Of a stretch of DNA of 64,000 nucleotides, positions 33,618 to 45,486 are shown piece after piece. This DNA comes from Naganishia liquefaciens (lineage: Eukaryota; Basidiomycota; Tremellomycetes; Filobasidiales; Filobasidiaceae): the NCBI GenBank assembly GCA_013423385.1, contig BLZA01000058.1, positions 1 through 64,000 on the forward strand, in the 5' to 3' direction. Both the position numbers and the translations under genes were made by a program. The number at the start of each line of letters is the position of its first letter. Within the stretch, counting starts at the first letter, position 1. The notes below the pieces were generated by a model. It saw only the letters and a program-made list of their open reading frames with translations. It was not told where the DNA came from and did no database searches.

Positions 33618-33626
33618 ATCAGATAA
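33618..33626 (+). promoter_or_regulatory. Iron-GATA site near the copy B 3' end
   Basis: ATCAGATAA is an exact motif match 62 nt beyond the copy B stop and about 0.94 kb upstream of copy A. A near match (GTCAGATAA) follows at about 33646. Confidence 0.5.
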
Positions 33627-33687
33627 GTCACAACACGTCAGACAGTCAGATAACATCTCGAAACAGCAAAAAGGAGCTTCAGACTCA

Positions 33688-35996
33688 CTACGACGTGGCA
33701 ATCAATACAACGAGCACCAGGAGACCGAACGCAGTCCATCGCCTCCTGGCAGGGCGGAGACCTTGAAGTCGGTCCGCTTCGCTTTCCTGCGACTCTTTTG
33801 CGAGCCGATCCTGTTCGTTGAGACGCAAGACGGATCCGAAGAAACGAATATCCAGGAACTGGCAACAGGCACGCAATGACAAAAACAATCAGTCAAGAGG
33901 CGGTGTGGGTGATAAACAGCATGACTGACGTCGTAGATCAGACCATACAAGACGTCCACCGCCTTCAAGGCGATAAGAAAGTAGAAGACACCGTTGTACT
34001 GGTTGTCACCTTTGGGTGTCCTGTCCTGAACTGCGAAGAAAGGTCATGAGCCGACGGAGGCATCGAGGATGATGGCGACTCACTGGCTCCGACGGAGACA
34101 TCTGTAATTGTGATGCCGCTAGAGTTGAAAGACCGCCAGATACCGTACGCCGTTCCAATAGATTCTTGTGAGGACACCAGCAACGGGATGGACGCGATGA
34201 ATGGAATCTGCCACGACGTATTTCAGCACAACGTGGGGTGGGGATTCCCGGCCACCTCTCGCGTACCGCATTACTTGACAATGCCAAGGACCCCAGCACG
34301 ACCCTGTCAGCGAGCAGGTGAATTAGATCTAGCTTAAATTACCGAATCCGGGCTGTTGCTCACGGTATCATTGGGTGGACATTAGTATAGGCCAATAAGG
34401 AGAAAACGAGGATCCAGAGCACTACAATAGCAGGTGCAAGTGAGCGTGGTGCGCATACCGGAATGGAGCATCTTACAAGCCGTGGCGGAAACCAGCCACA
34501 TCCTCCGTCCGAATAGATCGAAGCAGATGCCAAAGACGGGAGTCATGATGATGGGGACGATCTAGCACATCAGAATCGATTAATCAGGACCTTCCGCATT
34601 TGCAACTTGGTGGGCCGACAGACTTCACCTATGGCACTGGTGTATCCTGCGACCAGCTTAGTTGTCCCCCGGGTGACTTGAACGACCTATTTCACAACGA
34701 TACTGCCGGTGAGCGCAAGCTCATTACATTGACGAGCAGTCGCAACCCACCTCGGACAAATTCGACGTATATGCATGGGCGACTCCCGCTTGCAAGATTT
34801 GCGTAATTGCCAAAAGCCAAAAGGAAGCGGGCAAGTTGAGAATCGAATATGTGAGAAGGCGCCAGTGGTATAGAAGCGAAGTGGGCCGTGAATGTGAGGT
34901 CGGATTGTCATGTGCTGTGACCGGTTGTTGCGCCTGAATTTGTTTGAGATATCGACGGCCTGTCATCAATTGGGCGGACTCGGGCAGTGATTTTTCGAGG
35001 AGCAAGTAGATCACTATGAGTAGTAGCGCAAAAGCCGAGAGGATGGCGCCAATCTAGCGGGAATTTGGGCGATGAGAAAGAAGCACAACGAAAGGTGATT
35101 GGTAGAATCGTCAGACTCACCCAGAAAGCCCAATACCATTGACCTGTGCCGTTCGCAATGGGAATAGCGGTCGCATTGCCCATCAGACTGAACAAACGGC
35201 CGAACGCCATATCTAGGCCCGTCACGAGTCCGATCCAGCCACGACCGCGTTTCGTGTCACCGCGGAACCTGCGGAAGGGTCAAGGTCGTTCAAAACAGAA
35301 ATCGGTAAGACGGAATAGGAGATGGCTCACCAGTGACTGTAAAGCTTCGACTGAACCGTCTCGAGCGTCTTGCTTCCGATGCCGGACAAAATCTGGCCAC
35401 CCAGGATGCTTCATAAAACAAGATCAGCACAGCATTTCCACAAGATGTCCGTCGGCTCACATTGGAAAGGAGGCTTTCTGCCCTCCGACCGCACGCACGA
35501 TCGCACCTAACACGACAAATGTCGAAGACACCAATCCGGCAAGAATCGGTCCATAGTAGTCGATGGCGATACCGGAGAAGATGAGAAGCACACCGTTGAT
35601 GAGGTGATCCGAAGACGAGATTGCGCCGTACCGAGAGTTGTTGACATCTTGAATCTGGGCTTTGAGCGTGCTCTTCAGCGGTGGAAGAGAGCTTTGGCAG
35701 TATGTGCTGCCGACTAAGGGATGGATCAGAATCAGCAAGGTAGAGGACTTTCGAGGTGACGTACGGGTGAAGAACAGGATACATGCGAGCGCCGGGACTT
35801 TGACCGTCCACGAAATGCGAACCTCGCTACCATGCCCATCGACGGGGTCACTTGCAGATTCCTTGAGAAGTGTCGGACATGACTGCTCGGGAATGCCGTC
35901 AAGAGTTGGCTTTATTCCTTTCTCGGATGCACACGGAAATGGTTGATCTGGAGTATCGCGATGGGCTGTAAACGAGTGCTCGTCCACGTCCTGCAT
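33688..35996 (-). CDS. MFSD1-like MFS transporter, copy B
   Basis: This tandem duplicate of copy A has the same order and orientation. Shared stretches include VGSTYCQSSLPPLKSTLKAQ, ISSSDHLINGVLLIFSGIAI, SHWFRGDTKRGRGWIG, DMAFGRLFSLMGNATAIPI, WLLAITQILQAGVAHAYTSN and SQESIGTAYGIWRSFNSSG. The C-terminus reads VLRLNEQDRLAKESQESEAD and ends in VLIATS, as in copy A. The N-terminal tail (from MQDVDEHSFTAHRD) and the central loop differ strongly, so the duplication is not recent. No breaks are evident across the short introns. An ATCTGATAA site lies 66 nt upstream. The substrate is unknown. Confidence 0.75.
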
Positions 35997-37158
35997 CTCC
36001 CAGCAACGGCCTAAGAACACTGGCCTCGAGAGCCGGAACAATTGCAAGCATTTCGAAAGCAATCTGATAAGATAGACGCAAGAGGTATTCCTGAACCTAT
36101 TCCACGATGCATTCGAAAAAGCTGCTGCGGAGGTGACGAGGCTGTGCGCAGTCGATGACGGATACCAACCAGTTACCAACCTGACCCAACGTCGGCAGGA
36201 TGAACATGCGTTCCGCAAACGAAGCAGGTGAAACCAGGAAGCCGAAAGCGATCGGAGGCTCGGCAAGCTGCTCGGCCCAAATGCCGCTATCTATAAAACA
36301 TGTATATATCTGCCTATTTTCGGACTGTGATCGGTGAATTATTCCCTTCAGAATTAGTCGCAAAGTTGCATTGCGAAACAGCAAGTCGACTGCACCTTCG
36401 CAACAGCGAGATCCGTTAGCAAGTCAGCATTGCGGTCCCCAAAGTAGACAGAGAAGACGAGCAGGACTCAGAGCCAGAGCTCAGGATGTGTCCTGCGAGC
36501 GGGCATCGAGTCATGAACCACACGTAAAAATGCTATCACAGCTTGTCCATGTCTGGAGACCGCAACGAGGGCCGAGTCTTGTTGGATCCGACCGTTCAGC
36601 TGACGAAAACAACACGGATCGATGAGTGGCGAGACTGATGTGGATTTGCCCATCGGACGCTCGGTTCCCAGCTAACAAAGACCGAATAATGAACATGCTT
36701 CCTCTTCTCAGATAGAAACTCCGCTATGGCAAAGGTTTCCGATGATGGTTCAGGTGGTCGCCCTTGACAGGTTGTCCGATGGACTTTCTAAGGCATCATT
36801 GACAGCAGTTTTCCAGCTGGGATGCTGACCTTACCCTGCAATTGCCAGACCCAATCTCCGCACAAAGGAAGCAGGGGGCAGATCTTACTCTTATTCAGGT
36901 GGCGATTTCTCTACCAAACATCAGGAAGTGGCGTGTACACGATGGCAGTGCTGTTAGACAATGGAAAGGCTACAGTCCCTAGATTACCGGAAGGGAATTT
37001 TGAAGCACAGACGTGTGTAGGAGGTTGTCATACTCAGTCTCTGCAATCATACTATATGCAGATGTGCTGATAAAGGCAAACAGCCAAACACACTGTAAAT
37101 TCAAACTTCTCAATACAGCTTACCAAAACGACACTCAGGTGTTATTCAGTCTTCATAA
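35997..37158. promoter_or_regulatory. Spacer between copy B and the zinc-finger gene
   Basis: No gene is supported in this 1.16-kb stretch. It carries the copy B promoter with its GATA site and, nearer the right, more AT-rich DNA upstream of the zinc-finger gene. Confidence 0.4.
36062..36070 (+). promoter_or_regulatory. Iron-GATA site upstream of MFSD1-like copy B
   Basis: ATCTGATAA lies 66-74 nt upstream of the copy B start, inside the 14-mer CAATCTGATAAGAT that is also found upstream of copy A. Confidence 0.65.
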
Positions 37159-37809
37159 ATGTCTTTCTACACGGCGTTGCCCCATGACACTGTTTTGCAT
37201 AATCCCAGTCATGGTAGCATCATGCTTCCTTCCACGAACTGGACTTCGAGTCAACAAGGTCAATACCGAAATCCCGACGCAAACAGCTCATCATTCCCAC
37301 TATACACAGCTCCTACCCCTAGCTTAGATTCCCTTAGCTTCGGTCTCTTTTCCCCTGCCTCGACAGACCTTCCCGAAGGAATGTGGTCCAATCCCTTCAC
37401 AAACGACCTCTGCCCACGGCAGAACACCCAAGAGTCCAGTGAAGTTTTGACTGACGTACATCCAGATCTGCGCAAGGCGTTCAGCCACGACGAAGGTCAA
37501 ACGGAGTCCTCCAAGCGCAAGAAGGTTAACTCTTCTCAGCCTGTAGCAAGAGGGAGGGACAGCAAGAGGGATCCTAATGCTAGAGCGGGCTTTTGTCCAT
37601 TATGCCTAGGAGAAAAGCGCTTTTTCAGTCACTTAGCTGATCATTTCAAAGTCAAACACCACAATGTAACACTGACACCAGCGCAAGTGGCGAGTATTTC
37701 CCCCAAGTTTCGGCAATGCAAGTGTGGTCATCTGCTACGGGTCAATAATGGACTTGGAAGTAGACATCTGTGTCAAAATTCAGCTACCTCGAGCCAAGGG
37801 CATGATTGA
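37159..37809 (+). CDS. Putative zinc-finger nuclear protein
   Basis: A single exon encodes 216 residues. The first half is Ser/Pro/Asn-rich with aromatic residues, resembling an activation region. A basic patch (ESSKRKKVNSSQ) precedes a Cys/His-rich C-terminus. FCPLCLGEKRFFSHLADHFK and VKHHN give a C2H2-like finger. After a spacer, FRQCKCGHLLRV and SRHLCQ could form a second metal site. The arrangement fits a small DNA-binding or nucleic-acid-binding protein, but I do not recognise the family. It stands alone between the transporter pair and the siderophore transporter, so a regulatory link to either is speculative. Confidence 0.55.
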   Translation: MSFYTALPHDTVLHNPSHGSIMLPSTNWTSSQQGQYRNPDANSSSFPLYTAPTPSLDSLSFGLFSPASTDLPEGMWSNPFTNDLCPRQNTQESSEVLTDVHPDLRKAFSHDEGQTESSKRKKVNSSQPVARGRDSKRDPNARAGFCPLCLGEKRFFSHLADHFKVKHHNVTLTPAQVASISPKFRQCKCGHLLRVNNGLGSRHLCQNSATSSQGHD

Positions 37810-38936
37810 GAGTGTTCGGATGGCACATACCATTCCCCGGCTTGTAGGCGACTCTGGCACAGGTTGATAATCCTTTCCTTCTTTGCACATTCACCGGCTT
37901 ACAAGACATGTTTATATTTGTCCAAAGACCTTGTCGGGAGGCAATGGGACTCAAAGCCATATGAACTTTGTGCGAATAAGTTTATGCTGGAGCTGTTTTT
38001 CTATCCCTTTTTCTAAAAACTTCGCTCCTTTCCTTAAAACTTCGCCTTGAACGGCACTTAGCCGGTCCTGAAGTCATTTCCGATGGGCATGGGACTACTA
38101 TAACAGTAATAATAACTGGGAATTGCGCGATTGCCTATCCTATGAGCCTACTCCACAATGAGGGATTGTTGTCAAGTCAACAGTTGTTTACACATAGTGA
38201 ACTCCTCGACATTGCATGGGGCTAATATCAGGTGCCCTCTCGCTACTTGAATGTAAGTTGTATTGGGATTCGCCTGAGTGTGCCCATACTGTCATTGTTT
38301 GCTTCAGAGGCAGAATGCCAGTCGCATAGAGAGCGCCTACATTCGATCAAGTAGTAGCCCAGTCTCACTGTATAGTGTCGTACCGTCTCGCGTGTCCCCG
38401 TAAGACTTCAGCATAAGAGCTAGTGAGCTCGATCACCCAAACAGCTCGGGCTGCGCGGCGGAACAGCTGGAGCCAGCTTAGCGCTTCCGAGAGATTCTCA
38501 TTTAATTTCGTACCTGCGCTTCCTTGCCCGCGCCAAGCCCATGGTTATACACCACTTTGCGTCGACTATCAGCTAATCAGATAATGATAAGGCATCGGAG
38601 CGCGACCGACATGGGCCGAGTGAAAATCGCGTGTCGCTTCCTCGGCCTTGCCCAGGTTGAGGGTACACGATCACCAGCCACTCCGCGCCGTCGTTCGTAT
38701 AATCGTACGCGCAGAGAGACGGATAGGCTGAGGAGCTGGAGCGGTGAGTCCTGGGAGGGGTGAGTGCTGGGAGGCATGATTTTGGTCTTGGTAGTCCCGG
38801 TCTGATCCGCTCGGATCGTGAACGATTTTTTTCGCTCATTGCCCTGAGCGTCCGTGTCTCTTGATATATTATATATACCATCCGAAGGCAAACGCTCGCC
38901 TCAGGCATCTAACTCTTCTTATCAACCCTGCCCATT
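37810..38936. promoter_or_regulatory. Upstream region of the siderophore transporter
   Basis: No gene is supported. Besides the GATA site at 38576, a GATAAG follows at 38585-38590 and a TATATATA box lies at 38870-38877, 60 nt before the ATG. Confidence 0.5.
38576..38584 (+). promoter_or_regulatory. Iron-GATA site upstream of the siderophore transporter
   Basis: ATCAGATAA matches the iron-responsive GATA repressor motif exactly and lies about 353 nt upstream of the start. A second GATAA core follows at once (TGATAAGG). Confidence 0.7.
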
Positions 38937-41189
38937 ATGAGTCGCTCACTCGAAACATTTTCTCAAGAAGACAAGTCGTCGTACAAGGACGATCAGTCAA
39001 TCCCGCAAAATGAGAATGACGTCTCAGCAGTACCGACCCTGGATGCTCGAGCGACAGCGGAAAAGCCAGATGGCCCGGTTGTTACCTCGAAATCGAAGGG
39101 AGTCATCGGTATGGAACTCCTCGCGTCCCGACTAAACACCAAGTATTTTGTCTTGCTGTATGGAGGGTTCGTGTTGCTGGCCTACACCTTGTCACTAGGT
39201 GAGTGGAGACCAGGCTCTTCCGACATATCGCTGATGACCATATTAAGACCAATATACCTCGGGAACTTACAATACATATGCAACGTCCCAAGCGTTCGAA
39301 GCACATTCCTTGCTCGCGACGATCGGCGTCATTCGAGCCATTTTCCAATCGATCTCGCAGCCACCGATGGCCAAAATCGCCGACGTCTTTGGTCGAGTCA
39401 ATGCCTATATCCTCAGTGTCGTGCTTTACGTGCTTGGCTACGTGATTCAAGCTTCCGCACCAAACATCTATGTGAGTCACTTTCGCCGTTCTCGACTCAA
39501 CCAAGCTGATGTGACACTCCTTCAAAGGCCTATGCAGTCGGAAATGCGATCTACATCCTCGGTATCACGTCTCTGTTTTTGCTTCGTAAGCTCTGCAAAG
39601 TCGCTACAGGACCACATACTGATCGAGCTATTTGTTTTCAGAGAACATCATCATTTCCGACATTTCCTCGCTACGAAACCGTGTCTTGATGACCATCTTG
39701 CCAAACACAATTCCCGGCTGCCTCAACGTCTGGGTAGGAGGTGATGTTGCCGCATCTGTTCTAGCCAATGCCGGTTGGCGTTGGGGGATTGGTGAGCCTC
39801 AGTACATCTGGCCGATCAAGTCAAACGCTGAGCAAATTCTTGCAGGCATGTTCGCTATTATTACTCCTGTTCTCGCCGTTCCCATCATCGCTGCCCTTGC
39901 CACCGGTTCGCGAGCCCGCAAGGTCAAGGACGTTGAGGAAGTCGAAAAGGTCAAGGAGATCACCGTACTAGAGAAGCTTTCCCGGAAGGAGCGAGCGATT
40001 TCAATGTTCTGGCAGTTGGATCTGATCGGGTTGCTCTTGTTCATCGGTGGAACGGGCATGTTCTTGGTCACAATCACACTTGCCAACAACAAGACCAAGT
40101 CTTGGGCCGATGGTATGTCAGGCAGGGATCGACTCTGATCGCTGAAACTAATTCATCAGCACTCGATATAGCTCAATCGATTGCCTTGCTCGTCGTCGGT
40201 GTGGCCCTGCTTGTTGCCTTCGTTTGCTACGAGCGTTTCTACGCACCGCATCCGTTGATCCCCTTCCAGCTCTTGACCAACCGCACCGTAATCATCTGTT
40301 TCGTCATCGCTTTGCTACACCCAGTCGCCGGACGAATCGTCGGTGGATATTACTTCACTTTCTTACTGGTTGCTGCTGAGCAGGGCAACAAGTGGGCCAC
40401 GCGCCTCAGCAACATTGGAAGTTTTTCGGGAACAGTCATGGCGGTAGCGGCTGGATTTGCTGTCCGTTACACACGACGAATCAAATACGTCGTTATCTTC
40501 GGATTTATATGCCAGACCTTGGGAACGGGTTTGATGATTCGCTTCAGAACAAGCACAAATTCGAGGGCTGAATTGGCTGCTGTTCAAATCGTGCGAGGTT
40601 TCGGAGTCGGTTGCATCAGTTTCCCCATCCAGGCCGCCTTGCAATCAGCTTCCAAGCATGAACGTAAGTTGTTGTAGGCTACAGACCGCTCGACTGCCGC
40701 TTCTCATGCGTTCACTCTTTACAGATATGGCCGCCATCACCGCGGGCTGGTTGTTAGTCTACTATATTGCCGGCGGAATCGGTTCCGCCATCGGAGGAGG
40801 TAAGATCGTCTATGGCGCTTTCCTTTCTGAGTTGCCAAAGCTAACGATCGCATCCCGTAGGCATCTGGACCAACAAGGTTCCCGGAAAGCTGCAGCAGTA
40901 CTTTACCAATTCAACTTTGGCGGACTCGGCGTACAAGAACCCGACAGGCTTCATTGTCAAATATCTGCCCGGTACTCCCGAGAGAATCGCCATCGCTAGG
41001 GCGCACGACGAGACTCAGCGGCTCATGGTCATCGTCGGCATGTCCGTGTCTGCAGTGGCCCTGATCACTGCATGTTTCCTTCCAAACATCCGCCTTCCGG
41101 ATACCCAGTCGATCGAGGACGAGGAGCCGACCTTGGCCAACGCGACTGCGGGGAAGGCGCCTGCCCCTGTCGTTCATTCGGCAATGTGA
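38937..41189 (+). CDS. Siderophore-iron MFS transporter (Str/Arn/Sit family)
   Basis: This transporter imports ferric siderophores across the plasma membrane; the family has 14 predicted helices. The N-terminus is acidic and Ser-rich. Family landmarks are YFVLLYGGFVLLAYTLSL, then DQYTSGTYNTYATSQAFEAH, QPPMAKIADVFGRVNAY, VGNAIYILGITSLFLL and ISSLRNRVLMTILPNT. Later come ITAGWLLVYYIAGGIGSAIG and the C-terminal external loop GIWTNKVPGKLQQYF. Seven or more short introns are inferred. The promoter has the iron-GATA motif and a TATA box. Which siderophore is carried cannot be told; no synthetase lies in the window. Confidence 0.9.
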
Positions 41190-41333
41190 CGAACAGGAGC
41201 CTAGGAACATCTGTTGTAGCAAAAAAGCGTGCTTTGCGCTTGTAAATATGGCACAATGAGCTTGAAACGAGTAAGCGTAACCCAACAACAAGCCGAAAAG
41301 CGTATATCCTAGAATATCCGAATATACATAGCA

Positions 41334-43342
41334 CTATAGCAGTACCAGTACGACCTCGGACGCCGCAATCTCCAATAGGTTACCTTTAAGTTTATCCTCA
41401 ACTAGAGCGCCTGTTGCGACGAAGTCAGCCGTCTCATAGCTTTGTCCAGCCCATGCTCTGGAAACACATCAGCATCGACAAAATTGACGATACAGGGTAC
41501 TTACAGGCCCGAGGTTGATGTTGTCATTGGTGCATAGAGCCTCCTCAATCTCATCGCCTTCGTCGCCATTCCCCTCAACTCGACCCGCGTTCGCCATCTC
41601 GGAGTATTGGGGTCGACATATACCTCGGAATCTACGAATACCGCCCGTGAAAGCTGCCCTGACTCGTAGATCCCAAACGCAGAGATATGAGGGATGATAC
41701 TGGCGAGCTCTACAATCATGGTATCTGTAGAGGTAGAGCCTATAGCTTCAGCGACCACCAAGGCGCCGTAGTAAGGCGCATGAATAGAAGGCGCATCATG
41801 TGCATCCGCTGCCGTGCCGCCAGATATACCGGTGATAGGGATTGGATCGAACCAGTTATACCTGTTAGCAATATGAATTCAGCGAAAGCCAGGTGAAGAA
41901 GTCGAGACCGGGACGAACGACTGGCCGATCCGGTGGTGGAAATGCAATCGCTTGATACCAAGCGTCGCAGCGTGCAAAGCATAGTCGACTAGCCAGATAG
42001 CAGCCTCGGCCGCGTTGCTAATTCCAGGAACACCGCCTCTATTTGGAAGATGTCAGCTGAGTTCATAGAGTCCCTGCGCGGGCTCGATTACCGTGCAAGA
42101 CTGTTTGTTTCGCCCTTTACGGCGAATACATCAGAGGCAATATGGTGTAGGCGATCGAAGATGTGACTCACTATCCGGAACTCGAGCCCTGCTGCCTCGA
42201 TGATCGGACGGTATTCAGACCAATGGCGGATCATTTGTCGAATGAACGTCTTGTTCATCAAAGAGCCAGACGCCGCCTTCAAATCGCCCTGCACGCGAAT
42301 CACTTGACATGTAAGCCTGCGCGAACAATTGCTACACAAGAACTCACAAGGTACATGTGGCTTGAATACACCGTCATTTTCTTGAATACTTGCTCCTGCA
42401 TCAATCCTGTTCCCAATATCGTACGCGGCACCCACTCTTCTCTATCCTTGAAGAATCCCGTGATGTTCCCGATCTGAAATTTGACATCATCTTGCAAGAC
42501 CCTGGAAACCAGTGGCGCCAGGCGTGCTGTCTGGGCCACGTAAGCGAAAGGTGACCAGCTGGGCGGGCCTACGCGATGAAATGAAGGAACCTCATAGAGG
42601 TCTGGCTGCAGAGGCAGGAAGGAGTGTTGGTATGATCCTTTGTATTGCAGAGGGTTACTTGCCTCGTTTCCGATGGTGACGAGTTCGAGCTCAACATTCT
42701 TCATCTCCTCTTTACGGGAACCGTGAAAGGTTACACTGTAAAGATACTTTGCATCAGTAACGGATCGCGAAAAGGGTTTGACGTGTGCATAGCTTACTAG
42801 CAACGCCGCTTGGGCCAAAGTCTCCTTTTCATCCTGGGATCGCAAGTTAAGCCCGATAGTTCTGTGGCTCGTGAGCATAGCACGCTTGGAATATGAGGTA
42901 TCAGTCGACTCACAACTTTGTTTTCTCCGGCAAGTTCTGCGCCAGCGCGAAGTAATCCGGGCCGATTTGGACGCCATTCATGGCGGGTTCGGGATAGGGC
43001 GTTCTCTCCGAGGGAGGATGGGCAAGGGCGACAAGTGCTGTACGTACGTCCTGCGTCAACCGATACTTATCCTGTGAATCAGCTACAATGCAGGAATAAT
43101 TAAGCGACCTTCAACACGAAGTTCAGTGAGAGGGCACTCACCTCCTAACCTGATCGGACAAGTAACGCCTGTCCTCGTTGAGAATTGCGTAGCGCTTGAT
43201 GCGTGTACGCATTGGCGTGTCCGAGCGGACCCGTCCAGTCCTCGAAACGATCTCCCTCGATGGACAGTCCAAGCAGCTCATGCGAGAGCGGTTGCGCATA
43301 TGACGGCGGGGCGAGCGGGAGGTAGATGCTATTGGGTGTCAT
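41334..43342 (-). CDS. GH79 beta-glucuronidase-like gene with one apparent frameshift
   Basis: GH79 enzymes remove glucuronic acid from glycans. The N-terminus reads YLPLAPPSYAQPLSHELLGL, then SIEGDRFEDWTG and NAYTHQALRN. The acid/base lies in VTIGNEAS and the nucleophile in GETNSLARGGVPGISNAAE. IGQYNWFDPIPITG and SGLAWAGQSYETADFVATG complete the fold. Near 43187 the frame slips by one base: ALRN is in one phase, while STRTGVTCPIRLG is in another that splices correctly onward to ADSQDKYRL. Otherwise the gene looks whole. It is either a sequencing slip or an early pseudogene. No signal peptide is seen from the ATG at 43342; an upstream exon from 43490 is possible. Confidence 0.75.
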
Positions 43343-45486
43343 TATGGGCGCTATCAAAGTACTTGACCGATAGTCTAAGGATGTACGTACCGTACATGGT
43401 CTTGTCTGTGGAATTAATATACTGAGACAAGGCAGAACTGCCCAAAGACGGGTCGGACTGACGAGGTGGATAACATGAAACGGATACCATGAGATGATAC
43501 CTGCCCCGCTTTTTCCTAGCGGGGCAATGGGGCTCCTCGGACCGACACCGGTTCGAAATGCTCAGATTGTGGATAGATTTGCCTCTGTCAGGCAGCATCT
43601 TCGTGAATGCTATCTCGACATCCGAGGCTCAGCGCTTTCGCCTCTCAACATGGTCCACATTGTGCGGAGGTTGGCCTGACGATCCTTACGAACACCGCTG
43701 CCCCGCATTCTCCACCACCAGTATCGCGTCGTGAAGAACTGAAGATGGTGGCTCAACGTCGCCGAACGAGCGATTGTCATGAAATGGCGTCAGCAATCGA
43801 CCAAAGGTTGCGTATGGTTGCAGAACGAGAATACTATCGTTCGCGAAACGGATGCGTAAAGCTTGGTTCGAAGACGCTTCCGGCCTCACAGATATCTTTA
43901 TGCGTTCACGCAACAAGCAGGTTTTTCGCTTGGGAGAACCGCATCTTTCAGAAAACAGAGAGCAGCTCAGGCTAGAGGTCCCATGACTCATGGTGGAAGA
44001 AACTTCTACCTTGGAACATACCGTATGCTAAGGCTTGTACATGCGTCACAGAACAGAGGCTGCATGTGACTTCAAATGCACGGGCCCCAGATTGAAGACT
44101 GGAGCTCGGGAACTTTCCACATGACTACCAACGCGAGACGGTCGGCATCTCTTGCGGAATAGGTATGCGAAGAGGCATACAAAACTCACGGTTATCCTTC
44201 AGTCTCCTGCGTTTCGTATACGACGCATAGTGACATTTGGCGGCCTTGCCCAGTGTATTGAATGCAAGAATGGATAGAAAAAAGCACCGAGCTGGCGGAG
44301 TCTGTGCGTACTTCTGCTCATGAGCTGGATAGCAAAGAGAAAGGTCGAGGGGACTAAGCGGACAAGGTCAAAGCCAGGGGAGCTGAACCTGAGGATGTTA
44401 CGACCGCGCGCTTCTTGCTTACGCAATCTGAACGGCGTTCTTACGCTCCTCGTCAACGCATACCCACCTTACAGGCAAATGCACTTCCGTCTACGCGGCA
44501 CTCCAGCATGACTGTCGTACTGTAATCTTCTTTCCCGACTTACTTTCTCGACGTATCGAGATCTTCTGTTCTCACGTTCACAAGCTATAGAGAGTCCAGA
44601 TCCCAGCATTCGTATGGCAACCGATTTCTTTTCGAGAATCATTAACGCTCTCCTGATCCCGTTATACTGATTCAGTCCCCGACGGCTAAAGTGTAAGTGG
44701 GGAATGCGAATAAAAGCATGATTTACGAGAAGTCTAGACTCATCTGGCGAGAGGTGCACTAAGATGTGGGAATGGCGTGAGAGCGATCTATCATACGATG
44801 TGCTGTCTCTCTTCAAACGGTCGGCTGGTGTTGGCGTATTTGTTGGATCCGGTACAAGTACATGCGGCATATATTCCTTGTAACCGCGACAGGCTAGATT
44901 TTGAATAAACAGTCCCCTCGGGACCCCATGAAAGCGGTTCGTCTAGAATGTCAGCCAGTGTTCCAAAATTCTTCCCGTTGGAAGGACGGAAGCTACAAGG
45001 CACGGAAAGCATCCAAAACTACGTTCCAGGATTCCTCCTCAGACTGATATGTCTGCATGATTGTCAACAGCAAGCTTTCTGTATCATCTCCCACATAATC
45101 CCGGGTATTTCTGTCTTCAACAGCCACTCCACGCCTCCGCATCCGAAACGCAACCTGCCAGCTGAGCTCCCATTCTGCACATTCGACCTCGACATTCATT
45201 TGCTCAGTTTGACACTGACGCTCATGTCACGGTATCATCTGAGTCAACTAGGTCACCTGTTTGGACGGATGTACATGGTGCAGTTTCTGCAAGGACCTTC
45301 ATGGATCTGCGCTGGATCAAAGGAGAGCCTCCTGGGGTTTGTGCATAGGTCCGTGGCCACGAACGTGCATGGCCTGTTGACATAGGTATATATTCGTGTT
45401 GAAAGATCAGGACGTGATAGGCACACAGCGCCTCCGCTCTCACCTCGACCTGTCGCCTCCCTATATTCGAAACAACTGCCGCTGCC
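43343..45486. other. 2.1-kb spacer, no supported gene
   Basis: Several open frames of 60-145 codons occur on both strands. None shows a domain, codon pattern or splicing that I can support. A possible upstream GH79 exon lies at 43490-43395. A TATATAT box at 45387-45393 precedes the DUF2278 gene by about 94 nt. Confidence 0.4.

Larger units (their letters stand above)
32677..33687. promoter_or_regulatory. Intergenic region between the tandem transporters
   Basis: This region carries the promoter of copy A and the 3' flank of copy B. It contains three exact ATCWGATAA matches, listed separately. No gene is supported. Confidence 0.55.

Noticed and set aside
41815-41860. GGTTCGATCC B-box word on the minus strand
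   Set aside because: It is part of the GH79 coding sequence (YNWFDPIP), and no tRNA fold surrounds it.
43686-43991. Minus-strand frame of about 100 codons upstream of GH79
   Set aside because: There is no supporting motif, and neighbouring frames on the other strand are equally open.
44948-45385. Plus-strand frame of 145 codons upstream of DUF2278
   Set aside because: It has no family resemblance and overlaps the likely promoter; the minus-strand frames there are no better.
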